From positions 1 to 58,236 of the forward strand of contig NZ_LNQV01000027.1 in the NCBI RefSeq assembly GCF_001515305.1: 58,236 nt of DNA, read 5' to 3'. How positions within the stretch are numbered: the stretch's first letter is position 1; each line of letters opens with the position of its first letter. The position numbers and the translations under genes were made by a program. Below are positions 25,929-36,275 of this stretch, one piece after another. The stretch comes from Aquitalea pelogenes (lineage in GTDB: Bacteria > Pseudomonadota > Gammaproteobacteria > Burkholderiales > Chromobacteriaceae). The notes under the pieces were generated by a model. It saw only the letters and a list, made by a program, of their open reading frames with translations, did not search any database and was not told the DNA's origin.

Positions 25929-26600
25929 ATGACTACCCTGCAGCCGATCAAGCGCCAGACGCTGACCAGTGCCGTAACCGAATCGCTTCGCCAGCGCCTA
26001 CTCTCGGGTGAGTTTGTTGATGGCCAGCAATTGCGCCAGGAAGCCCTATCCAACGAATACGGCGTCAGCCGGGTGCCGGTACGTGAAGCCCTGCGCCAGC
26101 TGGAAGCCGAAGGACTGATCCAGATCATCGACCACAAGGGCGCCGTGGTGTCCAAGCTGTCGCTGGAAGACGTGCTGGAACTGCTGGAAATCCGCGCCAT
26201 GCTGGAAAGCGCGGTGCTGAAGGCATCCATTCCCTGTCAGACCCCGGCCGACATCGTGCTGGCAGAACAAACCCTGCACGAATTCGAGCTGGCGCTGCAA
26301 AAGAATGACGTCCGCCACTGGGGCGAACTCAACTCGCGCTTCCACCTGGCACTGTATCGCGCCGCCAAGCGCCCCAATACCCTGGCGCTGATTGAACAGC
26401 TGCACAACAAGACCGACCGCTACACCCGGATGCAGATCCTGTTCACTCGCACCATGGAACGCGCGCACGAAGAACACACCCGCCTGCTGGAACTGTGCAA
26501 GCAAGGTGCCGCCGAAGAAGCTGCGGAATTCATCCGTTTTCACATCCTGTCGGCCGGTCATGCGCTGGAGCACTATCTGCAAGGCCAGCAAGGCCATTAA
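25929..26600 (+). CDS. GntR-family (FadR/FCD) transcription regulator
   Basis: A 223-residue regulator with an N-terminal winged helix (about 10-75; LRQEALSNEYGVSRVPVREALRQLEAEGLI contains the recognition helix) and an all-helical FCD ligand domain (about 85-215) with likely metal/acid-binding residues in LHEFELALQ, NSRFHLALYRAAKRP and HEEHTRLLELC. Such proteins sense organic acids or related metabolites. No catabolic operon is adjacent, so the target genes are unknown. The ribosome site is poor (A-rich only). A bidirectional terminator separates it from the convergent LysR gene. Confidence 0.9.
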   Translation: MTTLQPIKRQTLTSAVTESLRQRLLSGEFVDGQQLRQEALSNEYGVSRVPVREALRQLEAEGLIQIIDHKGAVVSKLSLEDVLELLEIRAMLESAVLKASIPCQTPADIVLAEQTLHEFELALQKNDVRHWGELNSRFHLALYRAAKRPNTLALIEQLHNKTDRYTRMQILFTRTMERAHEEHTRLLELCKQGAAEEAAEFIRFHILSAGHALEHYLQGQQGH

Positions 26601-26621
26601 CGCCGCCTGCGCTACTGCCAC

Positions 26622-26650
26622 AAAACGACCAGCCTTGCGCTGGTCGTTTT
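26622..26650. terminator. Bidirectional terminator between GntR and LysR genes
   Basis: AAAACGACCAGC (26622-26633) pairs perfectly with GCTGGTCGTTTT (26639-26650); A- and T-tracts on both sides suit both convergent genes. Confidence 0.88.
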
Positions 26651-26654
26651 GCTT

Positions 26655-27575
26655 TCAGCTTGGCTGATACGGCTGATAAGCCATCGCGCCAGCGCTCAGC
26701 CTCGGCCCGCAGGCAGTCGGCCAGTTGCAAGGTAGCCGGACCCGCCTGCGAGGGGTCGGCCAGCACCAGATACAAGGCCGCCTTGCGCAAACCGCCATGC
26801 GCCAGCGGCAATGGCCGCAATCTGCCCGCCGCCACCGCAGGGGCAATGCGGTGCCAGGCCAGCCAGCCAAAGGCAAAGCCCTGCTCCACCGCGGCAATGG
26901 CGGTTTCCGGTTGCGACACCGTCCAGCGCTGCCAGGCACCCAGCCAGCCTTCATCGCGCGGCTGCGCTGGCCGGAATCGCGCAACACCACTTGCACATGC
27001 TGCTGCAAGTCTTCCATTTCCAGCGCCCGCCCCAGCCGGTGCAAGGGGTGGTCCGGCGCGGCACAGGCGACAAACTCCGCCTCCAGCAACCAGTCACCCA
27101 GAAAACCCTGCGGCACCCGCCCCGCCACCGCCAACTCCACCTGCTGGCCATGCAGCGCATCATCCGCGCCGGACATCACCACCTCGTGCATTTGCAGGCG
27201 GGTACTGGGGCAATGACTGGCAAACTGCCCCAGCGCCGGCAACAGCGCCGGGGTGGGAAACAGGCTGTCCACCGCCAGCCGCACTTCGGCCTCCCAGCCT
27301 TGCAGCAAGGAACGCGCCTTCTCCTCCAGCCGCAATGATGCCGCCAGCACGTTCTGTGCATCGCGCAGCAACACCTCGCCTGCTGCTGTCAGCACCATGC
27401 GCCGCCCTTGTGCCTGCAGCAAGGGCACACCCAGCTGCTCCTGCAATTGCGCCACCATATAACTGACCGATGACTGGCTGCGGTGCATGGCCCTGGCTGC
27501 CTGGGCGAAACCGCCTTCACTGACAATGCATTGCAAGACCTGCCACTGCTCCCAGGTAGTTCTGGCTTGTTTCAT
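26655..27575 (-). pseudogene. LysR-family regulator, frameshifted in the effector domain
   Basis: The first 200 residues form a normal LysR protein: winged helix (ARTTWEQWQVLQCIVSEGGFAQAARAMHRSQSSVSYMV, about 5-60) and the beginning of the effector domain. After VVLRDSGQRSR the frame is lost near 26955-26965 and the remaining effector domain (DEGWLGAWQRWTVSQPETA, VEQGFAFGWLAWHRI, LQLADCLRAEAERW) is read in another frame. In that frame the next stop is at 26530, inside gntR and beyond the shared terminator, so a second indel near 26690 is possible. It is divergent from two pirin genes and is their likely regulator. A sequencing indel or a real lesion would look the same here. Confidence 0.8.
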
Positions 27576-27632
27576 TTATTTGATTTTCAGATTGATTACT
27601 ACTGATTTTTGCGCTTTTTTATTCAAATTTCC

Positions 27633-27648
27633 ACTGCAATAATGCAGT
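27633..27648. promoter_or_regulatory. Inverted repeat between the LysR gene and the pirins
   Basis: ACTGCA-ATAA-TGCAGT is a perfect 6-bp-arm palindrome in the 125-bp divergent gap, 53 bp before the first pirin start. It is a candidate operator. Confidence 0.45.
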
Positions 27649-27700
27649 CCATGATCAACGGCCAGGCCCAGCAGCGCCGGCCACGACAAGGAGATGCAAG

Positions 27701-28555
27701 ATGAGCACGCACAACATCAGCCGCGAAGTGGAACGCCTGATCAATGGCATGGAGGTTTCCGATGGTGCCGGTGTCCGCCTGTTGCGGGTACTGACCCACG
27801 ACCTGCAACGCCGGCTGGACCCCTTCCTGATGCTGGACGAATTCCGTTCGGACAATCCGGATGACTACATTGCCGGCTTCCCGGACCACCCGCACCGTGG
27901 CTTCGAAACCGTCACCTACATGCTCGATGGCCGCATGCGCCACCGCGACAGCACCGGGCAGGAAGGCCTGCTGGGGCCGGGCGGCGTACAGTGGATGACC
28001 GCCGGGCGCGGCCTGATTCACTCCGAGCTGCCAGAGCAGGAAGACGGCCTGATGCATGGCTTCCAGCTGTGGGTGAACCTGCCGGCCAAGAACAAGATGA
28101 TGGACCCGTGGTATCGGGATATTCCTTCGGCGGAAATTCCGGAACTGCAAACCGGGCACGGCAGCCGCCTGCGCCTGATTGCCGGTTGCGTGGACAAGCA
28201 GCCCGCTGCCATCCAGCGTCTGGATACCGAGCCGCTGTATCTGGACGTGCATCTGGCCGCCGGACAGGAAGAATTCCTCTCCATTCCGGCAAGCCATAAT
28301 GCATTCATCTATGTTTATCAGGGCGAGCTGGAGGCTGGCAGTCACGGCCAGGTGGTCAAGCAGCGCCAGATGGCCATTCTGGCCAATGATGCGACTGCCG
28401 GTGGCATCCGCGTGACCAGTGACGCACCAGCGCGCTTCCTGCTGGTGGCCGGCAAACCCCTGAACGAGCCGATTGCCCAGTGGGGACCGTTCGTGATGAA
28501 CACCCGCGCCGAACTGGAAGCGGCGGCTGACGACTTCCGCAACGGTCGTTTCTGA
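27701..28555 (+). CDS. Pirin family protein (first of two)
   Basis: A 284-residue bicupin pirin. The metal site of the N-terminal cupin is intact: FPDHPHRGFETVTYML supplies two His, and TAGRGLIHSELPEQE supplies His and Glu. Bacterial pirins bind iron and some show quercetinase activity or modulate enzymes; the role here is unknown. AAGGAG lies 6 bp before the start. A second pirin gene follows after 63 bp and a LysR regulator is divergent. Confidence 0.92.
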   Translation: MSTHNISREVERLINGMEVSDGAGVRLLRVLTHDLQRRLDPFLMLDEFRSDNPDDYIAGFPDHPHRGFETVTYMLDGRMRHRDSTGQEGLLGPGGVQWMTAGRGLIHSELPEQEDGLMHGFQLWVNLPAKNKMMDPWYRDIPSAEIPELQTGHGSRLRLIAGCVDKQPAAIQRLDTEPLYLDVHLAAGQEEFLSIPASHNAFIYVYQGELEAGSHGQVVKQRQMAILANDATAGGIRVTSDAPARFLLVAGKPLNEPIAQWGPFVMNTRAELEAAADDFRNGRF

Positions 28556-28618
28556 ACCAACACGCAGACAGCGGCTGTCGCCCTCACGGCGGCGGCCCTG
28601 TCAGCAGGAGCCCACACC

Positions 28619-29290
28619 ATGCATACATGGAGCGAACGCATCAGCGCCAAGGTCAGCGATATCGGCTTTCCGGTGCGCCGCCTGCTGCCCAGCCGCACTG
28701 CCCGTCATATCGGTCCCTTCATTTTTCTGGACCACATGGGCCCGGCCCATTTCAATCTGGATCAACGCGACAACGATGTGCGGCCACACCCGCATATCGG
28801 CCTGGCCACCCTCACCTATCTGTTCAGCGGCGCGCTGATGCACCGTGACAGCCTGGGCAGCGTGCAGCGCATTGAGCCGGGCGCGGCCAACCTGATGATT
28901 GCCGGGCGTGGCATCGTGCATTCGGAACGCATTCCGGAGGACATCCGCAGCAGCGGTACCCCGGTGGAAGGCCTGCAACTGTGGCTGGCCTTGCCGGTGG
29001 CACTGGAGGAATGCGAACCGGCCTTCATCCACTACGACCGCGACGCCCTGCCCTCATGGCAGCAGGATGGCAGCCGCATACAACTGGTAGTGGGCCATGC
29101 CTGGGGCCGCAGCGCACCGGTAGCCTTTCCCGGTGACGCACTGTATGCCGTGGTGGACATGGATGCCGGAGCAACACTGGAGATTCCGCCGGGCTTTGCC
29201 GAGCGCGGTATTTACCTGGCCAGCGGCAGCATCAGCCTGTTGCGCTATGGCTGGCCGGATAGCGCCTACTTGCCAGCCAATGTCCGCTGA
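28619..29290 (+). CDS. Pirin family protein (second)
   Basis: A 223-residue pirin, shorter than its neighbour by about 60 residues at the C-terminus. Metal ligands are retained in VRPHPHIGLATLTYLF (two His) and AGRGIVHSERIPE (His, Glu). The protein sequence differs enough from the first pirin that recent tandem duplication is unlikely. A CAGGAG ribosome site precedes the ATG. Confidence 0.92.
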   Translation: MHTWSERISAKVSDIGFPVRRLLPSRTARHIGPFIFLDHMGPAHFNLDQRDNDVRPHPHIGLATLTYLFSGALMHRDSLGSVQRIEPGAANLMIAGRGIVHSERIPEDIRSSGTPVEGLQLWLALPVALEECEPAFIHYDRDALPSWQQDGSRIQLVVGHAWGRSAPVAFPGDALYAVVDMDAGATLEIPPGFAERGIYLASGSISLLRYGWPDSAYLPANVR

Positions 29291-29468
29291 TGGTGACATT
29301 TGCTGCATATTGTCCAACAGCAATACAGCCCGTTTTCATAATGTTGCTGAAATGTTACGTCGCTTGAACTGAAACTTTTCAATGTAGAGACTTGTGCGCT
29401 ACCCTGCGCGCCCCCGTATGGTCTGACCTGCGGGTTTTACATAAAAAAAGTTCACTTAGGCGGAAAAA

Positions 29469-30218
29469 ATGAAAGCTCGCAAACTGCTGCTGGCCCTGTC
29501 TCTGATCAGCGGCTCCACCCTGGCGCATGCCGACAACTGGTCCTTTGCCAATGTCAGTGCCAACTACCTCGACTGGTCTTCCCGTACCACCGAGCAAAGC
29601 GGCAAGAAAGACTTCGGCTACCTGGAAGCCGAAGGCGGCATGGGTGGCAACTGGGGTGATGTCTACGGCTTCTTCGACCTGGAAAACCCGGGCAAGAGTG
29701 GCGACGGCCTGAACGGCTATGACCGTCGCTACACCACCAAGGCCATTGGCCGCTTCAACCTGACCCAGGTGGGCAACGTACCGGTACAACTGTACGCACA
29801 CGTTTACGACACCCGTGGCAACAACTTCTTCAGCCAGAACCGCGTCCTGGGCCTGAGCACCGAACTGAAGTACGGCGACCTGACCATCAAGCCGTTCATT
29901 GGCGCGCACAACGAGCTGGACTCCTTCGGCATCGGTTCCGGCTACAACGGCTGGATGGCCGGCTATGTGCTGCTGTACCCGTTCAGCGCCTTTGGTCAGT
30001 CCTTCCTGGTGACCCAGTGGCATGAAACCGAATTCGCCCGCAAGCACGAATTCGTGGCCAACTACAAGCACAACACCGGCGAAAACGGTGCCATCGCCCT
30101 GTGGTGGAATGTGAACAAGCGATTCACCACCGGCGTGCAATACCGCTATGCCGACCAGAAGCTGGGCTCGTCCGAGTACCAGAACGCGGTGATCTACAGC
30201 GCCAAGTACAATTTCTGA
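29469..30218 (+). CDS. Tsx/OmpK-type outer-membrane channel
   Basis: A 249-residue outer-membrane beta-barrel of the nucleoside-specific channel (Tsx/OmpK) family. Signal peptide MKARKLLLALSLISGSTLAHA is followed by DNWSFANVSANYLDWS, then alternating amphipathic strands and a C-terminal aromatic residue (SAKYNF) used by the BAM machinery. It probably admits nucleosides or similar small solutes. GGCGGAAAAA precedes the start. The gene is flanked by its own terminator; no nucleoside catabolic genes are nearby. Confidence 0.88.
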   Translation: MKARKLLLALSLISGSTLAHADNWSFANVSANYLDWSSRTTEQSGKKDFGYLEAEGGMGGNWGDVYGFFDLENPGKSGDGLNGYDRRYTTKAIGRFNLTQVGNVPVQLYAHVYDTRGNNFFSQNRVLGLSTELKYGDLTIKPFIGAHNELDSFGIGSGYNGWMAGYVLLYPFSAFGQSFLVTQWHETEFARKHEFVANYKHNTGENGAIALWWNVNKRFTTGVQYRYADQKLGSSEYQNAVIYSAKYNF

Positions 30219-30237
30219 TCTTCGCTGTCAGTCCCAT

Positions 30238-30266
30238 GCAAAACGCCTCCATCCGGAGCGTTTTTC
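30238..30266. terminator. Terminator between tsx-like and pgi genes
   Basis: AAAACGCCTCC-ATCC-GGAGCGTTTTT, a 10-bp stem with one bulged C, with A- and T-tracts for both convergent genes. Confidence 0.8.
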
Positions 30267-30298
30267 TTTGAGGGTGGCCCTTGGCTCAGCCAGTGCGC

Positions 30299-31948
30299 TT
30301 ACTTGCTCTTGTTGGCCTGACGGTACAGCTGGATCAGGCGGCGGGTGGAGCTGTCGTGCTCGGCCGTTTTCAGCTTGCCGGTGAGTTCGGCGTGAATGGT
30401 CTTGGCCAGTTGCTTGCCCAGCTCCACCCCCCACTGGTCGAAGCTGTTGATGCCCCAGATCACGCCTTGCACAAAGATCTTGTGCTCGTACAGCGCAATC
30501 AGCGAACCCAGGTTGCGCGGGTCGAGGAAGCTCATCAGCAAGGTATTGGTGGGACGGTTACCGGCAAATACCTTGTGCGGCACCAGTGCTTCCAGTGCAT
30601 CGCCCTTCATGCCTTGCGCGTCCAGTTCTTCGCGTACTTCGTCGGCGGTCTTGCCGCGCATGAAGGCCTCGGCCTGGGCAAACACGTTGGCCAGCAGGAT
30701 TTCATGGTGACCCGGCAGGCTGCCACGGCTTTCCAGCGAGGCAATCAGGTCGATCGGCGAAATATGCGTGCCCTGATGCAGGAGCTGGAAGAAGGCATGC
30801 TGGCCGTTGATGCCGGTTTCACCCCAGATGATGGGCGCGGTTTCAAAATTGACCGGGTTGCCATTGAGCTGGGTCTGCTTGCCGTTGGACTCCATGTCCA
30901 GCTGCTGGATGAAGGCCGGCAAGCGATGCAGGTACTGGTCGTACGGCGCAATCACGTGGCTGCCACCACCAAAGTAGTTGATGTACCAGATGCCTATCAT
31001 GGCCAGCAGCACCGGCATGTTCTGCTCGAACGGTGCATTGCGGAAATGCTGGTCCATGATGTGCGCACCGTTGAGCAGCTCGGTAAAGTTTTCCTCACCC
31101 AGATACAGCATGATGGGCAGGCCGATGGCCGACCACAGGCTGTAACGGCCACCCACCCAGTCCCAGAATTCGAACATGTTGGACGGGTCGATGCCGAAAT
31201 CCGCCACGGCTTTCTGGTTGGTGGATACGGCAACAAAGTGCTTGGCCACCGCTTTTTCGTCCCGCGCACGCTGCAGGAACCAGTCACGCGCGGTCAGTGC
31301 ATTGGTCAGGGTTTCCTGGGTGGTGAAGGTTTTGGATTCCACCACGAACAGGGTGGTTTCCGAATGCACCTTCTTCAGGGTTTCCTTCAGCTGGGCACCA
31401 TCCACATTGGAGACAAAGTGCATGTTCATGCGCGGGTGACCAAACGGGCGCAGCGCACTGCACACCATCAGCGGACCCAGGTCCGAGCCGCCAATGCCGA
31501 TGTTGACGATGTCGGTGATGGGCTGGTTGGTATAACCCAGCCACTCGCCGGAGCGCACGGCGTGGGCAAACTTGCCCATGCGTTCCAGCACGGAATTCAC
31601 CTTGGGCATCACGTCTTCGCCATCAACGAAAATGGGCGAATTGGTGCGATTGCGCAGGGCAACGTGCAGCACGGCGCGGTTTTCCGTGCTGTTGATCTTT
31701 TCGCCCTTGAACATGGCCTTGATGCGTTCCGGCAGCCCGGCTTCGCGCGCCAGTTGCATCAGGCCCTTCAGGGTTTCGTCGGTGATGCGGTTCTTGGAGT
31801 AATCGAGGAACAGGCCACCCACTTCCAGGCCATAACGTTCGGCCCGCTCCGGGTCGTTTTGGAACAGCTCGCGCATGTGCAGCTGCTTGGCATCGGCAAA
31901 GTGGTCCCACAGGGTTTGCCAGGCGGGAAGTTGGGTCAGTTCGCTCAT
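30299..31948 (-). CDS. pgi: Glucose-6-phosphate isomerase
   Basis: Interconverts glucose-6-P and fructose-6-P. The 549-residue protein carries [12 protein letters not shown], the [16 protein letters not shown] signature and the C-terminal [18 protein letters not shown] signature. It is the last gene of zwf-pgl-glk-hexR-pgi, 5 bp after hexR with GAGGA at 9 bp spacing. In an organism using the Entner-Doudoroff route it likely serves gluconeogenic supply of glucose-6-P or recycling. Confidence 0.98.
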   Translation of the reverse strand: MSELTQLPAWQTLWDHFADAKQLHMRELFQNDPERAERYGLEVGGLFLDYSKNRITDETLKGLMQLAREAGLPERIKAMFKGEKINSTENRAVLHVALRNRTNSPIFVDGEDVMPKVNSVLERMGKFAHAVRSGEWLGYTNQPITDIVNIGIGGSDLGPLMVCSALRPFGHPRMNMHFVSNVDGAQLKETLKKVHSETTLFVVESKTFTTQETLTNALTARDWFLQRARDEKAVAKHFVAVSTNQKAVADFGIDPSNMFEFWDWVGGRYSLWSAIGLPIMLYLGEENFTELLNGAHIMDQHFRNAPFEQNMPVLLAMIGIWYINYFGGGSHVIAPYDQYLHRLPAFIQQLDMESNGKQTQLNGNPVNFETAPIIWGETGINGQHAFFQLLHQGTHISPIDLIASLESRGSLPGHHEILLANVFAQAEAFMRGKTADEVREELDAQGMKGDALEALVPHKVFAGNRPTNTLLMSFLDPRNLGSLIALYEHKIFVQGVIWGINSFDQWGVELGKQLAKTIHAELTGKLKTAEHDSSTRRLIQLYRQANKSK

Positions 31949-31953
31949 GATGA

Positions 31954-32805
31954 TTAATCCTCTTCTGTCCGTTCGGCCAGTCTCTTTGCTTTGAGACTGT
32001 GCTTGGTTTTTTCTAGTTGTCCGATCACGCCGGGGCCGCGGCGCAAGGCCACGCCCACGGCCAGCACGTCGATGAGCACCAGGTGGATGATGCGGGAAAT
32101 CATCGGGCTGTAGGTTTCATTGTCTTCCTGGGTGTCCGCCATCAGGGCGATGGTGGCGGCACGTGCCAGGGGAGAACCACTGGCGGTGATGGCCACCACG
32201 GTGGCCCCGGAAGCGGTGGCTTCTTCCACCGCATCCAGCAGCTCGCGCGAGCGGCCGGAGCTGGAAATGGCCACCAGCACGTCGTCCGGCCCCAGTACCG
32301 AGGCCGCCATCATCTGGATGTGGGTATCGGCATAGGCCACGGTGGAAATGCCGAAACGGAAGAACTTGTGCTGGGCATCGGCGGCGGTGATGCCGGAGTT
32401 GCCCAGACCGTAGAACTCCACCCGTCGGGCGCGGGAAATGGCCTCGATGGCCGCTTCGATGGCCTGCGGGTTGACGTCGTTACGGCTTTTGAGCAGTGCG
32501 GTGACGGTGTTGTCGAACACCTTGGCCACGATTTCCGAGGTGGGGTCTTCCGGCCGGACGCTGGAATGCACATAAGGCACGCCGGTGACCAGACTGCCGG
32601 CCAGTTTCAGCTTGAAATCGGGCAGGCCCGAGCAGCCCATGGAGCGGCAGAAGCGAATCACCGTGGGCTGGCTGACGCCGGCATTGCGGGCGATATCCGC
32701 CACTGCGGCCTGCATCATGGTGTAGGGCTGCTCCAGCACCAGTTCGGCCACCTTGCGTTCGGCCGAAGACAGGGCTTCTAGCTGAGACTTGATTCTTTCC
32801 AGCAT
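31954..32805 (-). CDS. hexR: HexR, RpiR-type regulator of sugar metabolism
   Basis: A 283-residue regulator with an N-terminal RpiR helix-turn-helix (about 1-77; [22 protein letters not shown]) and a SIS sugar-phosphate domain (about 120-260; [22 protein letters not shown] and [18 protein letters not shown]). HexR proteins repress zwf and edd operons and are released by KDPG. Its embedding in zwf-pgl-glk-hexR-pgi and the two palindromes in the zwf/edd gap support the HexR assignment over other RpiR proteins. It starts 3 bp after glk. Confidence 0.92.
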   Translation of the reverse strand: MLERIKSQLEALSSAERKVAELVLEQPYTMMQAAVADIARNAGVSQPTVIRFCRSMGCSGLPDFKLKLAGSLVTGVPYVHSSVRPEDPTSEIVAKVFDNTVTALLKSRNDVNPQAIEAAIEAISRARRVEFYGLGNSGITAADAQHKFFRFGISTVAYADTHIQMMAASVLGPDDVLVAISSSGRSRELLDAVEEATASGATVVAITASGSPLARAATIALMADTQEDNETYSPMISRIIHLVLIDVLAVGVALRRGPGVIGQLEKTKHSLKAKRLAERTEED

Positions 32806-32808
32806 GGG

Positions 32809-33786
32809 TCAGTGCTCCAGGTGCGCCGCCAGCGCTGCCGACGCGCCGATCAGCGCAGGGTAACGGCTGTTGATGACAAACACCGGAATTCCCGCAAGAT
32901 AAGCGGAAAAACGGCCCTTGTCCTCGAAGCGTGGGCGGAATGGCGACGTTTTGAAGTAGTCGATCAAACGTGGAACGATACCACCGCCAAGGTATACCCC
33001 GCCACGGGCGCCGAGCGTCAGCGCCAGATTGGCCGCCGCCGTACCCAGCATGGCGCAGAAGGCATCCAGCGTTTCGCGGCAGCGCGGACAGTCGCCCGAC
33101 AGGCCACGGGCGGTGATGTCGGCAGCGGACAGGTCCTGCTCCGGTTCACCGGCCAGTGCCGCCAGTGCATGGTAAATCAGCACCAGCCCCGGGCCGGACA
33201 GCAAGCGCTCGGCCGATACATGGCCATGGCGATCGCGCGCATAGCGCCAGATGGCAGCCTCGCGCTCGTCAAACGGGGCAAAGCTGACGTGGCCACCTTC
33301 ACCGGCCAGCGGCATATAGCCACCCGGTGCCGGAATCAGGGCCGACACGCCAAGACCGGTGCCAGGGCCAATCAGCGCCAGCGGGCTGCCAGCAACCGCT
33401 TCGCCGCCCCCCACCTGTACCAGTTCCTGACGTGGCAGGTGCGGCAGCGACAGCGCCAGCGCGGTGAAATCGTTGATGACGATCAGCGAGGTCAGACCCA
33501 GTGCCTGACGGGTGGCTTCAATGGAAAACGCCCAGTGGTGATTGGTCATCTGCACCCAGTCACCCGTCACCGGGTTGGCAATGCCGATGGCGGCATGGGC
33601 CACCGCACGGGTGCCCACCTCGGCCAGATAGCTGCGCATGGCCGCTTCCAGCGTGGGGTGGCTGGCACAGGGCAGCACCAGGATGTCTTCCAGCACGCCA
33701 GGCGCGGTTTCCAGGGCGAAACGGGCATTGGTGCCGCCGATATCGGCCAGCAGCCGCGGCCAGGTATTAGGCAGTCCAGTAGACAT
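32809..33786 (-). CDS. glk: Glucokinase
   Basis: Phosphorylates glucose with ATP to glucose-6-P. The 325-residue ROK-independent (group A) glucokinase has the N-terminal phosphate-binding [15 protein letters not shown], the [12 protein letters not shown] motif and the catalytic ND in [10 protein letters not shown]. It overlaps the end of pgl by 20 bp, which indicates translational coupling, and is followed closely by hexR. Confidence 0.96.
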   Translation of the reverse strand: MSTGLPNTWPRLLADIGGTNARFALETAPGVLEDILVLPCASHPTLEAAMRSYLAEVGTRAVAHAAIGIANPVTGDWVQMTNHHWAFSIEATRQALGLTSLIVINDFTALALSLPHLPRQELVQVGGGEAVAGSPLALIGPGTGLGVSALIPAPGGYMPLAGEGGHVSFAPFDEREAAIWRYARDRHGHVSAERLLSGPGLVLIYHALAALAGEPEQDLSAADITARGLSGDCPRCRETLDAFCAMLGTAAANLALTLGARGGVYLGGGIVPRLIDYFKTSPFRPRFEDKGRFSAYLAGIPVFVINSRYPALIGASAALAAHLEH

Positions 33787-34444
33787 CGATGGGGCACTCC
33801 GTCTGCAACAGGAAATGGCTGATGGGAAGGCTGTCGTTGATACCTTGCGCAGCCTGATCGAACACCTGGCGTTTGCCCGCCCCCTGAATGGACAGGATGA
33901 GGCTGTCGCAGGCGAGCAAGGCGGCCTTGCTCATGCTGAAGCGCAGGTGCGGCGCGGTGAGCGGCTGGACGGCAAGCAAGGGCAGGCTGCGGGCCATGTC
34001 CAGCCCGTCAGCGAGCGCGTCAGCACTGGGAAACAGCGAAGCGGTATGGCCGTCCTCACCCATGCCCAATACGGCGACAGTCGGTTGTTGGTAAGCGGCA
34101 TTGGCGGCGGCCAGTTCGGTGACGTCATCACGGGCATCGCCCACCAGCGGCAGGAAACGGGCGGCAGCGGCGGCATCCTGTAACAGATGTTCGCGCACCA
34201 GCGCGGCATTGCTGTCCGGGTGATCCGGCGGGACGAAGCGTTCATCCACCAGTGTGATCAGCACGCGCGACCAGTCCAGCTGCTGGCTGCGCAGCGCGTG
34301 AAAGAAGGGAACCGGCGATTTGCCACCGGAAACAGCCAGCACGGCGCGACCATCGCGCGCCAGAGCGGCCGACAAGCGTTGTGCCACGGTAGCGGCCAGG
34401 GCGGCGGCGCTGGCCGGTGCATCGGGAAATTCAAACCATTGCAT
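33767..34444 (-). CDS. pgl: 6-phosphogluconolactonase
   Basis: Hydrolyses 6-phosphogluconolactone to 6-phosphogluconate. A 225-residue DevB/SOL-type protein with [28 protein letters not shown] and [15 protein letters not shown] motifs. Three clustered ATGs exist; the one giving [10 protein letters not shown] has GAGG at 9 bp and is preferred. It follows zwf after 132 bp and overlaps glk. Confidence 0.94.
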   Translation of the reverse strand: MQWFEFPDAPASAAALAATVAQRLSAALARDGRAVLAVSGGKSPVPFFHALRSQQLDWSRVLITLVDERFVPPDHPDSNAALVREHLLQDAAAAARFLPLVGDARDDVTELAAANAAYQQPTVAVLGMGEDGHTASLFPSADALADGLDMARSLPLLAVQPLTAPHLRFSMSKAALLACDSLILSIQGAGKRQVFDQAAQGINDSLPISHFLLQTECPIDVYWTA

Positions 34445-34534
34445 GCATGTCATCCTCACCTTGCACCCGGCCCCTGATATCCATGACACCGGGTGATTGC
34501 CGCTCTTGCTGGCCGGCTTGTTATGAATTGTCCT

Positions 34535-34564
34535 GTCCGGGCAGGCCAGTGCGGCGGCCCGGAC
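34535..34564 (-). other. Intercistronic hairpin between zwf and pgl
   Basis: GTCCGGGC (34535-34542) and GCCCGGAC (34557-34564) form a perfect 8-bp stem with a 14-nt loop and no U-tract. It may stabilise the zwf message or lower downstream expression rather than terminate. Confidence 0.45.
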
Positions 34565-34576
34565 GGGTCAGGTCGG

Positions 34577-36055
34577 TCAGCTTTCTTCGTGCCAGCTGAT
34601 GCCGTCGCGGCTGAGCAGGGCGCTGGAAGCCGCCGGGCCCCAGGTGCCTGCCGTGTATTGCTTGGGCGGGGTGTTGCTGCTGTTCTGCCAGCATTCCATG
34701 ATGGGCATCACCCAGCGCCAGGCTTCCACCAGCTCGTCACGACGCATGAACAAGGCCAGCTTGCCGCGGATCACATCCAGCAACAGGCGTTCGTAGGCAT
34801 CGGCACGACGCACCTTGAAGGCCTTGTAGAAGTCCAGGTCCAGGTAGGCCGGTTGCAGGCGCATGGTGTCGCCCGGTTCCTTGGCCAGGAAGTACAGGCG
34901 GATGCTTTCTTCCGGCTGTAACTGGATCACCAGGCGGTTGGCGGTGTGACTGCCGCTCAAGGGGCCGGAGAACAACTGGTGCGGCACGTCGCGGAAGTTG
35001 ATGACGATTTCCGCCAGCCGCTCCTGCATGCGCTTGCCGGTACGCAGGAAGAAAGGCACACCGGCCCAGCGCCAGTTGTCGATTTCCGCCTTGAGGGCGA
35101 CAAAGGTTTCGGTCTGGCTATCAGCCGGAATGCCTTGCTCTTGCAAGTAGCCCACCACCGGCTGACCGGCCACCGCACCGGCCTTGTACTGGCCGCGCAC
35201 GGTCTTGTTGGCCACATCCTGCTCGCTGAACGGGCGCAGTGCCTTCAGCACCTTGAGTTTTTCGTCACGCACCGCGTCGGCTTCCATATTGGCCGGCGGC
35301 TCCATGGCGACGATACACAGCAATTGCAGCAAGTGGTTCTGCACCATGTCGCGCAGCGCGCCGGTGCCATCATAGAAGTCACCACGGGTGCCGACACCCA
35401 GGTCTTCGGAAATGGTGATCTGTACATCGTGAATCCACTCGCGGCGCCACAGCGGTTCGAACAGCGCGTTGGCAAAGCGGATGGCCATCAGGTTCTGTAC
35501 CGATTCCTTGCCCAGATAGTGGTCGATGCGGTACAGCTGGTCTTCCTTGAAGAAGTGAGCCACCGCATCGTTGATTTCGTTGGACGAATCCAGGTCGATA
35601 CCCAGCGGCTTTTCCAGCACCACGCGCACATTGGGGCGGTTAAGTCCCACGGCAGCCAGGTTTTCGCAAATGCCGGCAAACAGATTGGGCGCAGTGGCCA
35701 GATAACAGACCACCACCCGTTCCGGATGCTGGCCCACCGCTTCGGCCAGTGCCGGATAATGCGCAGCTTCACCGGCATCAACCTGCAGATAGTCGATACG
35801 TGCACGGAAGGATTCCCAGGCCGCCGCATCGAAGTGTTCCTTGATATGCTGGCGTGCATTCTTTTCCACCAGCGCCAGGTAGTCGTCGCGGCTCATCGCC
35901 TTGCGACCCAGCGCCAGCAAACGGCCTTGCTGGTTGAGCAGGCTGGCGGCATGGGCCTGATACAGCGACGGCAACAGCTTGCGCATTACCAGGTCGCCAG
36001 TACCACCGAACAGCACCATATCGAAGGCCGGGGTGGGCGTGCTACGGTTATCCAT
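34577..36055 (-). CDS. zwf: Glucose-6-phosphate 1-dehydrogenase
   Basis: Oxidises glucose-6-P to 6-phosphogluconolactone with NAD(P)+. The 492-residue protein has the cofactor-binding FGGTGDLVMRKLLPSLY (about 15-31) and the active-site RIDHYLGKESVQN. First gene of the five-gene operon; GGAAGA lies 5 bp before the ATG. A HexR-type palindrome sits 29-43 bp upstream and overlaps a TATAAC -10-like hexamer on this strand, consistent with repression. Confidence 0.98.
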   Translation of the reverse strand: MDNRSTPTPAFDMVLFGGTGDLVMRKLLPSLYQAHAASLLNQQGRLLALGRKAMSRDDYLALVEKNARQHIKEHFDAAAWESFRARIDYLQVDAGEAAHYPALAEAVGQHPERVVVCYLATAPNLFAGICENLAAVGLNRPNVRVVLEKPLGIDLDSSNEINDAVAHFFKEDQLYRIDHYLGKESVQNLMAIRFANALFEPLWRREWIHDVQITISEDLGVGTRGDFYDGTGALRDMVQNHLLQLLCIVAMEPPANMEADAVRDEKLKVLKALRPFSEQDVANKTVRGQYKAGAVAGQPVVGYLQEQGIPADSQTETFVALKAEIDNWRWAGVPFFLRTGKRMQERLAEIVINFRDVPHQLFSGPLSGSHTANRLVIQLQPEESIRLYFLAKEPGDTMRLQPAYLDLDFYKAFKVRRADAYERLLLDVIRGKLALFMRRDELVEAWRWVMPIMECWQNSSNTPPKQYTAGTWGPAASSALLSRDGISWHEES

Positions 36056-36083
36056 AGTGATCTTCCGTCTTGTGCATTTGCAA

Positions 36084-36098
36084 TGTAGTTATATTACC
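36084..36098 (-). promoter_or_regulatory. HexR-type operator in front of zwf
   Basis: TGTAGT-TAT-ATTACC matches the TGTARTNNNAYTACA type HexR palindrome with one end mismatch, 29 bp upstream of the zwf start. Confidence 0.75.
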
Positions 36099-36260
36099 AC
36101 CCGATTTTGCCATGTCCATGTGTGTTGCCGGGATAATCCGCAGAAAGCAACACCTGTCCAATCGGGCATAAAACGACACAATCCTTTACTGGAGCGACTT
36201 TCGTGCTAATCACCCCCATTTTGCCACGGCAAGGCACTGGCTGAATTCTTGCAATTTAAG

Positions 36261-36275
36261 TGTAGTAAAACTACC
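36261..36275 (+). promoter_or_regulatory. HexR-type operator in front of edd
   Basis: TGTAGT-AAA-ACTACC, a near-perfect palindrome of the same type, 30 bp upstream of the edd start. It mirrors the distance of the zwf site to its gene. Confidence 0.78.
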
